This document shows, in pieces, positions 55,562 to 64,000 of a stretch of 64,000 nucleotides of DNA. This stretch comes from Branchiostoma belcheri (Eukaryota > Chordata > Leptocardii > Amphioxiformes > Branchiostomatidae). Position 1 is the first letter of the stretch. The number at the start of each line of letters is the position of its first letter. A program made the position numbers and the translations under genes. The DNA lies in assembly GCF_001625305.1 (NCBI RefSeq), contig NW_017803091.1, positions 75,674 through 139,673 on the forward strand, read 5' to 3'. The notes under the pieces are model-generated. The model made no database searches and was not told the origin of the DNA. It was given only the letters and a program-made list of their open reading frames with translations.

Positions 55562-56453
55562 ACACTACAGTTTTTGAAGCTTCTAATTGTTTCTCTTCCT
55601 TCGACACCAGCACCTGTTCTAGTCCAGAAGGATCTATCGGATCTCCAGTAGCCACATCCTCGCCTATCACTCAGCGCATTGCTCTGCCACCTCGCGACCG
55701 CACCTACTCCAAACCAATCAGGGCCCTTGTTGTCAATTTTTAATCTATCTGCAACAAGGTTCCTGAAGTGCATGTGCTTTGCGATGCTGTGCAACCAGAC
55801 ATCGTCATTGGCACCGAGACTTGGCTGGACCCCTCGGTTTGCAGTAGCGAGGTCTTTTCCGACAATTACAACGTGCTCATAGCTGTCAAAAACAACATTA
55901 TAGCGACGTACCACCCCGACCCGGATTGCCCCTACGAACTGACATGGGTCCGGGTCCATCTGGCTAACAGTAAGTCAATTTACATCGGGGCCTACTATGC
56001 CCCCCCCCCCCCACTGCCGGCCATGATGACTTTAAAGCACTGGAAAAATCAGTGCTTCAGATGCGGGCTAAGAACAACAACGCCTACATCTGGCTGGCAG
56101 GTGACTTCAACCTGCCGGATGCGACATGGAATCCCGAAGCAAATACCATCGCTTCTAATCTATCCAGTCTCACAGGCAATTACATCAACCTTGCCAATGA
56201 CTGTAGTCTGGAACAAGTGGTCTGCGAGCCAGCGCACTCCAGGGGGCAGACCTCGAACATCCTCGACCTGTTTCTCACCACGAATCCCACCCTAGTGGAG
56301 AGAGTTAAAATCCTGCCAGGTCACAGCGATCATGATTTCCCGCTGATTGATATTCAGGCCAAGCCCCAAACATCTAAGTCTGGAGGTCGGACCATATACC
56401 TGTGGAGGAAAGTTAACATACCTGCCCTCCAACAGGATAATGTTAACGTTTAG
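55562..56453 (+). pseudogene. CR1-like APE endonuclease region
   Basis: Reads IRALVVNF, stop, SICNKVPE, then PDIVIGTETWLDPSVCSSEV (catalytic Glu of ETWL), SIYIGAYYAPPP, frameshift in a C-run near 56001-56012, WLAGDFNLPDATWNPEA (GDFN), and LPGHSDHDFPLIDI (SDH catalytic His). The TAA at 55741-55743 is probably CAA changed to TAA. The enzyme nicks target DNA to prime reverse transcription; this copy is dead. Confidence 0.85.
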
Positions 56454-57503
56454 CCAAGAGTTCGTGGACCAAGAACACTGCTTCAGAAAACTGGGACCGC
56501 TTCAAGCCAGCCATTATTAGCGCTGCCAATAAGCATGTTCCCAGAAAGAGAGTGAAGCCACAGTCCAAGAAACCATGGATAACACCTAAAATTCGCAAAG
56601 CCATGCGCAAGCGGTCTGAACTTTTTTCCAAGGCTAGGAGGTTAAACTCCAGTGAAGCCTGGGCAAAGTTCAAGAGTTGTAGGAAGGGAGTTAAGCAGAG
56701 AGTTAGGAAGGCCCATACGGATTATGTCTCCAATTTCTTGGAGACTAACAGCGAAGATAATCCCAAGGCCTTTTGGAGCTACGTCAAATCCGTCAGACAA
56801 GACTCTACTGCCGCGTCAGCCTTGAGACATCAGCTAACATCTGACCCCAAAGAGAAGGCTGATGCACTGGGGGCCCAGTTTGAGTCGGTGTTCCCCAGGG
56901 AGGATAAGACCACCATTCCTACCCTTGGTGGAACCTCAGCTCCAACTACCCCCCCCCCCTTAACATTACAGTGGAGGGGGTAGCCAAACAACTCTCCGGT
57001 CTGAACCCCAGCAGGACCAGACGGAATGCCACCCCGCCTCCTGAAGACTGTAGCCGTGCAAATTGCGCCAATACTACAGGTAATATTCTCCCGGTCACAA
57101 TCCACGGGAGATGTTCCTGGAGATTGGAGAACAGCCAACATCGCGCCAATCTATAAAAAGGGTGACAAAACAGTACCTGCCAATTACAGGCCGGTGTCTT
57201 TGACATCGGTTTGTGGTAAAGTGCACGAACACATCGTGCACTGCCTCATAATGCAACATCTAGACACTCATGACATACTGTCCCCTGCGCAGCACGGTTT
57301 CAGGAAGGGTCTGTCCTGCGAGAGCCAGCTGGCCCTAACCATTGAAGATCTGGCCAGGAACCTTGACCAAAACCAACAGGTCGATGCCGCGGTGCTCGAC
57401 TTTAGCAAGGCGTTCGATACTGTCCCCCACGAACGCCTGCTTGGCAAGCTTGAGCACTATGACATTTCTGGGCCACTTCTGACCTGGCTAAGGGCCTTCC
57501 TCA

Positions 57504-58097
57504 AGCTAAGGTCCCAATTGGGAAAAGGGGCCCTGGCGGGTAGTTCCCGGGCTGTTTTTTACCACTTTCGGGCGGGACCCCGACGTGGCCCCGCGGGGCA
57601 CCCTGCGGCTACCGGGCTATTTTTTTGGCCCGTCGGGGCCCCGATAAGAATTTAATTCTGAGTTAAATTCTACCCGGGCCCCGCTGACAAAAAGACGCCG
57701 TGACCTCATCGTGAGAACACCGAGAGGTACCCCTTCGGTTGCCGGCATTCCACCGGAACACATTTCTTACGTCACAGACCAGATGAACAGAATAAAGGTG
57801 TGTACTTCGTAAACCCGGGTAAAATGTGTGACCTCACAGATCAAATGATCACAACAAATACGTGAATTCTGCATTACGTATAGGTCAATACAAGACATCG
57901 TCAGAGAATCTGCTGGGTACCTGCCGGGTGCCTGCCGGATACCGACCAAAGAGGGTGACAAAATTTGTAACAAAATGCTACTGAAGGAAACTTTTAATTG
58001 TGACCACGACAGCCGATGCCCGCTCGACTCCTGAACCCGGCCGGGGCCAGCCGGGGCTACATCCCCGACGGGCACCGGCGTAATTGGGACCTTAGCT
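57504..58097. mobile_element. 594-bp MITE inside the retrotransposon
   Basis: Ends AGCTAAGGTCCCAATT and AATTGGGACCTTAGCT (perfect), flanked by TCA (57501-57503 and 58098-58100). Deleting it with one TCA restores the reading frame through FL-TGRTQC. A 3-bp target duplication suggests a PIF/Harbinger-like or CACTA-like origin, undecided. The interior has a very GC-rich patch near 57530-57620. Confidence 0.8.
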
Positions 58098-58481
58098 TCA
58101 CGGGGAGAACCCAGTGTGTTGTCAAAAACTGTCAAGGTAACCTATGGTGTTCCGCAAGGTACAGTGTTAGGCCCTCTGCATTTTCTGAAGTGCATTTACG
58201 ATCTTCCCACTTCCGTCAACTCACATGTCTGACTTTTTGCCGAGGACTGCTTGATTTATCGAACTATCAGCCCAAGGCCTGCAGTCTGACCTTGATGTGC
58301 TGACAGAATGGCAAAATCGTCGGCAGATGTCGTTCAATCCCTCCAAATGCCATATCCTCCACATTTCCCGTAAGAGAAACCCCATCATTACTCAGTATTT
58401 CATCTGCAATAAAACATTAACACCAGTCAGGGCCCACCCCTATCTCGGGCTTCAATTGTCCGACGATCTGCGGTGGGACAC

Positions 58482-59584
58482 TGTTGTGTCCCAAACTGTG
58501 CCCGTCCCATTCCGTGCCTGAGCGGGCACAGAACGGGACACGGCCTGACTGTCCAGAACCGTGCCCGGAAGCGCTGTCAATCATAGTGATTGGCGGGAAC
58601 CTAAACATAATTATTCACGCCCACGATTTCTTATATGGCTAGATTACGTGAGATTTTGCGAGTCTGTGTACAGCATATGCTTTCAAAACGCAGTTTTCTC
58701 ACAACTTAGTCTTATGTTTGGTCGACATGAACTTGGGACACATGTTATGAGAACTATGTTCAGTCCCCTAGCATGCAAGCTATAATAATACGTGTCGAGA
58801 ACTGTGTGCGGTCAGGCACGGTTCTGGATAGTCCCCCGCGTGTCCCAGAATGTAGATTTTCCCCAAGCACGTTTTGGGACACGCGCTTGTGTCCCAAACC
58901 ATGCCCAAGCACGGTTTGGGACAAGGCACCCGCGTGTCCCAAACTGTGCTTAGTCCCCAGGCACGGTTCGGGACACGCGCTGTGTCCAGAACTGTGCTCG
59001 ACCTGAAGCACGGTTATGAACGAACACTTCGTTTATCTACAAGTTGATTTGCTCTAGTCTGTCGTGGATTCGCGTCAGGACTAACCAGATCCGTGCGTGG
59101 GGTTGTTGGATAAGCAAGTGTTGTTTCTGATTGACCGGGTCAGTCTGCTTTTTTGGGCATACTACGTGCTGTGTTGTATCAAGAACTATGTTCGCATTGT
59201 GTTGCAGAATGATACAAGACACTCTGTTTGGACACTACATGTAAGTCGTAGACCAGCGTGAAATGTTAAAATGTACTTTACAGAGCAAGAATTACACCAA
59301 TTCTTTCTTATACTTGCCCCCACGAAAAACAAAGATGGCGACCTAAAACAGTAAACAACACCACGGGAAGGCTCCTCCCTCAAAACAATAAGCTCCACCC
59401 CCAAAGCACGGAATGGGACAAGGCCCTTATGTGTCCAGAACTGTGCCCGATCAGGCACAGTTCGGGACAGTCCCCGCGTGTCCCGAACTGTGCTCAGTCC
59501 CAAGGCACGGTTTGGGACACGCGCCGTGTGTCCCAAACCATGCCCAGGCATGGTTTGGGACAAGGCACGGTTTGGGACACAACA
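58482..59584. mobile_element. Fold-back-like DNA element (family E), complete copy
   Basis: Ends TGTTGTGTCCCAAACTGTGC and GCACGGTTTGGGACACAACA, a near-perfect terminal inverted repeat, flanked by GACAC on both sides (58477-58481 and 59585-59589). Inside, both ends are built from repeated, mutually complementary blocks such as GGCACGGTTTGGGACA and TGTCCCAAACCATGCC. 1,103 bp with no transposase. A 5-bp duplication and sub-terminal repeats are unusual; superfamily not assigned. Confidence 0.8.
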
Positions 59585-60152
59585 GACACCCTTATCAACC
59601 ACGCCACTAGCAAAGCTGGTAAAGTCCTAGGGGTCATTCGTCCTAGATGCCCAGCTGGTCAAGGCCACCTGTTACAAAGCGCTGGTTCGGCCCCACTTGG
59701 AATATAGTGCCACCGTCTAGGACCCGTACTAGTAGTAGCGTGACACAAATGCTCAACGACCTGCAGTGGCCCCTCCTCTCCGAAAGGAGGAGGAAAGTCC
59801 GCCTCACAACATTGTACAAAATAGTGCATAAAATTACTATTATCCCCACCGATAAACTGCTCAAGCCAGCTCAGGGGCGTACCCGAGGGAGTCATCAGTA
59901 AAAATACCAACCCATACACGCACGCACAGACGTCTATAAATATTCCCTTTTCCCCCGCACGATCCCACAATGGAACGCCTTGCCTGGCCCGGTAACCATG
60001 GCTCCCACCGTTGAGTTCTTCCGGGCCAGGCTGGAGGCCTGTCCGCCTTAAACCAAGGCCCCCCTCCTAAAGTGCCCCAACAGGGGCTATATGTGGGTGT
60101 AGCCGGGGCTTGTATAACATCTTAGAGCCCCGGCAAAGATGAAGATGAAGAC

Positions 60153-60974
60153 ACGGTCTGGGACACAGCAAGTGTACTGATATACCTCTAGATATTTCTT
60201 TGGGCGTTAAAATGACAGTTCAAACAGGGGGCACTATAATAAATAGGTAGCTGACGAATCCACTTCACACTTATTTTGGCTGATCAATTTTTTTAAGTAA
60301 CTATTTTTGTAAAAATTAAGCTAGCCGTCCTTTGCGCTAATGAACACCAAACCATAACAAGTCTTTGGTATGGTCACAAACGTCCTCTCAGATTAAACGA
60401 AAATCTGTGTTTAACGTTGGAGACAATGACAAAAACATAGAGACAAAGTTTCATTTGATAATTAAAAGTCCAGATTCCATCATCACTTTGTCGGATTGTG
60501 TTGTTAAAAATACTGCATTGTGTGAAAAAAACTTCTTGAATTTGTACTTCAAAGCAGGGTCTAATAGTTCGTACATAGAGCGAGGGAGAAACAAATAGGG
60601 TCCGGGTACATTTACAGTCGTATTTAAGCAGAACCTATATAATCATATATTAGTAAGAGTTAGCAATCTAAAACTAAACGACTTTTCAAGACTTTGCTTG
60701 CATGGCGTATTGCTGGCAAGAAATATTTTAGAGTTTGATTTGTATAAACTAACATTAAACTTAGCTATCCACACGAAAAGTGTGCATACTTCTGTAGCAC
60801 GGATACGATCATCATAAGCCAATGAACCTACCTTTTATCAGTTGAATCGCCTGTTGTTTTGTAATCAGGGGTAGATTTTGTATTAAAGAGTTACCGCCGA
60901 GTTTCAAAATAAAATTCACATGTAAAAAAAGACTAAACTTTGATATATATTTTACATCGTGTTCAAATCAGTGC
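60153..60974 (+). repeat. Tandem segmental duplication, unit 1 right part
   Basis: Matches 62567-63690 (shared AATAGGTAGCTGAC, AACACCAAACCATAACAAGT, ACTTCAAAGCAGGGTCTAAT, GTTGAATCGCCTGTTGTTTT). Unit 2 has about 300 bp extra at 62800-63115. The frame at 60365-60598 is closed in unit 2 and is probably not coding. Confidence 0.75.
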
Positions 60975-61372
60975 TACGACGTCTGATAGGTTAGAAACTG
61001 TCACGTTTGTAACTTCTTTCGCAAAGGAAAGCTGCGGGGTCTGATAGGTCGGAAACGGTGTGTAACTTCTTGCGCAAAGGAAAGCTGCGGGGTCTGATAG
61101 GTCGAAAACTGTCAAGTGTGTAGCTTCTTGTGCAAATGGAGCTGCGGGGTCTGATAGGTTGGAAACTATCACGTGTGTATTACTAACTTCTTGTGCAAAT
61201 GAGAGCTGCGGGGTCTGATAGGTTGGAAACTGTCACGTGTGTAATTTCTAACTTCTTGTGCAAATGGAGCTGCGGGGTATGATAGGTTGGAAACTGTCAC
61301 GTGTGTAACTTCTTTCGCAAAGCCGAGCTGTGGGGTCTGATAGGTCGGAAACTGTCACGTGTAAACAGCAGC
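60975..61372. repeat. 57-bp minisatellite with TCACGTG boxes, unit 1
   Basis: About seven degenerate copies of GGGGTCTGATAGGTTGGAAA then CTGTCACGTGTGTAACTTCT plus a variable GCGCAAAGGA-type end. The minus-strand frame at 60963-61172 is the translated repeat. Confidence 0.9.
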
Positions 61373-61904
61373 GACCTTGAGAGAGAGAGAGATTCGAGAA
61401 ATACGCATCCGATCGGGCTATTGTGACATACCCTTATGTCCAAGCAAAGGATCCGGCTCATTCACAATATATTACATTTTTATATCATCTTTTCTGGCAT
61501 TGTACTGTAAATAATATCCTGTAAATATAAAGAGCGAACAACGTCAAATACCGTCTTAAAAGCTCGACTAATAGCCTTTACGCGGACCAAGGACATTATA
61601 CAGAACCTCCTGTAGTATAATGTCCCTGACCGGACGTACGACCTGATAGGTCGACCCCATTGACCTCACAACCAGCGCATGTACTTTGCCCTGCAAACAA
61701 TTAATGAGGTTTTTTTGCTGAATGTCGTTTAAATCTTATGATTAAAGCTGACATGTCTGAATCCGCGACACGTTGCAATTCGGTTACAGAATGTTCCCTC
61801 AAATTTCATGCAAAGCTGAGTGTCACTTCTTGATCACGTGAAGGAACTCCCTTTCACACACATGTGCGCTAGCGAGCCCACACACGTATTAAGAACAATA
61901 GAGA
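61373..61904. other. Linker between duplication units
   Basis: GA microsatellite at 61379-61392 and a piece near 61580-61635 with ACCAAGGACATTATACAG, also found near 41270-41285. No gene seen. Confidence 0.45.
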
Positions 61905-62566
61905 TGTATGCCAGTAGAAAAGATCGCTGGTCTTGGTATAGCTTTTGTTGTTCAACAGTTGGAAAGACTCCGGACTTCTTTCTAACGTTATATCAAGGTT
62001 ATGTCATCAAAACCATCTTCGAAATCACAGAAATCAAAATCGCTCCACAAGAAATCATCAACCCGGGCTGTGCCATGACGCTAATGCCGCCGTAACAAAG
62101 GACAAATGAGCTACAGAGCGAACCTTGGTTCTTTGCAAATGAGTGTCTATGGCACTTGGGCGTAAAAATAAACTTTCGCACGCGCTACGAACATCCCTGA
62201 AAGGAAACTAATGCCAACGGTTTTCCTTGTGATAAAACCTTCTTCGGCTTGACTCATCCGAGACTGGTTAGATAATCGCAAACACAGTTCTTGATACAAC
62301 ACTGTGATTATCCACCAGAAGGCACGGTTCTAGATAACCTTGAAGCGTTTCCGTATCTAAAGAAATCACGTTCTTGGCTAAACAGACACTTTATCCAGAA
62401 CCGTACCCGGGTCCCGCACAGTTCTGGATACACAATGGCCTGTCCCGCTCCTTTCTCGAGGTGTGAACCATGATTGACATCACTTTCAGGCATAGTTCAG
62501 GAAAGTTACTGGCTGTGTCCCGATCTGTGCCCACTCAGGCAAAGAACACGGACAGGCACGGTTTGG
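61905..62566 (+). repeat. Tandem segmental duplication, unit 2 left part
   Basis: Counterpart of 54190-54961 without the 136-bp MITE and without the retrotransposon, so it gives the pre-insertion state. The frame at 61820-62095 (ending PGCAMTLMPP) is partly shared with unit 1 but frameshifted there. Confidence 0.75.
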
Positions 62567-63690
62567 GACACAGCAAGAGTGCTGAAATACGTCTAGATAT
62601 TTCTTTGGTCTTAAAAATGACGGTTCATACAGGGGGAGCTTTAAGGAATAGGTAGCTGACAAATCCACCGCACACTTTTCTTTTAAGTAACTATTTTTTT
62701 AAAACATTAAGCTAGCCGTCATTTGCGCTAGTGAACACCAAACCATAACAAGTCTTTGGTATGGTCACAAACGTCCTCTCAGATGAAACGAAAACCTGTA
62801 AGTCACACCTTGATCACGTTGACGTAGTTCTGACTCTGTATACGTAGCACGATGCAATGTGATCTTGAGTTCATGACAAGCCACATTTGTCAAACCTCGG
62901 CCACTTAAAAGAACCGGGCTCTAATTTAGTCTAAACACTCAAACACAAACAATCACACACACACGCGCGCGCGTTAAGTTACTTTAAGATAGTTTATGCT
63001 TAAAAAGGAAACAAACAGGAATGTCCACCAAGCCCCATTTCCGCCGATACATTTTCTCATGTAATTTTTTTACCATCTTGTTTATTTAATTTTGTTACCA
63101 CCAAAATCAATGTATGTTTGCGTGTTTAACGTTGGAGACAAAGACAAAAACTTAGAGACAAAGTTTCATTTGATAATTAAAAGTCCAGATTCCATCATCA
63201 CTTTGTCCGATTGTGTTGTTAAAAATGCTGCATTGTGTGAAAAAACTTCTTGAATTTGTACTTCAAAGCAGGGTCTAATAGTTCGTACATAGAGCGAGGG
63301 AGAAACAAATAGGGTCCGGGTACATTTACAGTCGTATTTAAGCAGAACCTATATAATCATATATTAGTAAGAGTTAGCAATCTAAAAATAAACGACTTTT
63401 CAAGGCTTTGCTTGCATGGCGTATTGCTGGCAAGAAATCTTTTGAAGTTTGATTTGCATAAACTAACATTAAACTTAGCTATCCACACGAAAAGTGTGCA
63501 TACCTCTTTAGCACGGATACGATCATCATAAGCCATTGAACCTACCTTTTATCAGTTGAATCGCCTGTTGTTTTGTAATCAGGGGTAGATTTTGTATTAA
63601 AGAGTTACCGCCGAGTTTCAAAATAAAATTCACATGTAAAAAAAGACTAAACTTTGATATATATTTTACATCGTGTTCAAATCAGTGCTA
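62567..63690 (+). repeat. Tandem segmental duplication, unit 2 right part
   Basis: Counterpart of 60153-60974. A CA/CG microsatellite lies at 62955-62974. Confidence 0.75.
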
Positions 63691-64000
63691 CGAGGTCTGA
63701 TAGGTTAGAAACTGTCACGTGTGTAACTTCTTGCTCAAAGGAAAACTGCGAGGTCTGATAGGTCGGAAACTGTCACGTGTGTAACTTCTATTGCAAATTG
63801 AGCTGCGGGGTATGATAGGTTGGAAACTATCACGTGTGTATTACTAACTTCCTGTGCAAATGAGAGCTGCGGGGTCTGATAGGTTGGAAACTGTCACGTG
63901 TGTAACTTCTTTCGCAAAGCCGAGCTGCGGGGTCTGATAGGTTGGAAACTGTCACGTGTGTAACTTCTTGCGCAAAGGAAAGCTGCGGGGTTCGATAGGT
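63691..64000. repeat. 57-bp minisatellite with TCACGTG boxes, unit 2, cut by window edge
   Basis: At least six copies with the same unit as 60975-61372; five contain TCACGTG. Confidence 0.9.

Larger units (their letters stand above)
56454..60051 (+). pseudogene. CR1-like reverse transcriptase and C-terminus, interrupted twice
   Basis: Segments: KKPWITPKIRKAMRKRSELF to 56958, frameshift in a C-run, VPGDWRTANIAPIYKKGD, ANYRPVSLTS, HGFRKGLSCESQLAL and VLDFSKAFDTVPHERL (RT motif A) to 57503; YGVPQGTVLGPL (58144-58176) and F-A-E-D at 58236-58247, where FADD is expected; SFNPSKCHILHISRKRNP to about 58476; then ATSKAGKVLGVIR from 59605 to a C-terminus ending FFRARLEACPP and stop at 60049-60051. Interrupted by elements at 57504-58097 and 58482-59584. 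Confidence 0.85.
54962..60152 (+). mobile_element. CR1-like non-LTR retrotransposon with 2A-like peptide, nearly full length
   Basis: Order: 5' UTR, a 2A-like DVELNPGP plus PHD-finger segment, APE endonuclease, reverse transcriptase and C-terminal region, then a 3' end near AAAGATGAAGATGAAGAC. Boundaries are set by comparison with unit 2 (62560-62567), which lacks it. Removing two inserted DNA elements (57504-58097 and 58482-59584) leaves about 3.5 kb. Many frameshifts, three readable stop substitutions and a changed catalytic FADD make it inactive. 2A-like sequences in APE-type LINEs of amphioxus and sea urchin are established knowledge. Confidence 0.85.

Noticed and set aside
60963-61172. 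69-codon minus-strand frame with repeated SNLSDPAA
   Set aside because: Translation of the 57-bp minisatellite; unit length is divisible by three only by chance and lengths vary.

Overview
This is intron-rich, repeat-dense metazoan DNA with no prokaryotic features. It most likely comes from a cephalochordate (Branchiostoma, amphioxus). The pointers are a CR1-like non-LTR retrotransposon with a 2A-like peptide plus PHD finger, NHL-repeat and hevein-like modules, an ACSF2-like acyl-CoA synthetase with 17 small exons, and many MITE-type elements. The species call is inference. Two 20-bp N gaps (20398-20417 and 39689-39708) show it is a draft scaffold.

Region 1 (1-20.9 kb) is a large head-to-head inverted duplication. 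Left arm about 1-9505, right arm about 11395-19955, spacer about 1.9 kb of transposons. Each arm carries one copy of a divergently transcribed gene encoding a predicted type II membrane protein: a long disordered N-terminal tail with NPMY/NPY-type tyrosine motifs (exon 1), one transmembrane helix (exon 2), an 8-cysteine hevein-like module (exon 3) and, on the right, a C-terminal NHL-repeat exon. The left copy is open in all three exons visible here but its NHL part lies outside the window. The right copy has a 1-base frameshift in exon 1 and another in the NHL exon, so it looks like a decaying paralogue. Transposons present in the left arm but absent from the right give clean empty sites (TTAA for a piggyBac-like element, CCT for a CACTA-like element), so they inserted after the duplication.

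Region 2 (20.9-29 kb) is mostly repeats: AT-rich elements with a perfect 33-bp hairpin, a Tigger/pogo-like MITE, a tRNA-derived SINE, a truncated L1-type LINE and one unrecognised candidate exon.

Region 3 (29-49.4 kb, minus strand) is a complete acyl-CoA synthetase gene, reconstructed here from 17 phase-compatible exons (1,644 nt, about 545 aa). Its introns hold SINEs, piggyBac-like elements, a non-LTR retrotransposon 3' end, a 129-bp-arm hairpin and a fragment related to the Region 1 gene introns.

Region 4 (49.4-64 kb) is a transposon graveyard: a CACTA-like element, two copies of a composite repeat, and a tandem segmental duplication (54.2-61.4 kb and 61.9-64 kb). The first copy was interrupted by a full-length but dead CR1-like retrotransposon, itself interrupted by two DNA elements with clean target-site duplications. 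Each duplicated unit ends in a roughly 57-bp minisatellite rich in TCACGTG boxes.
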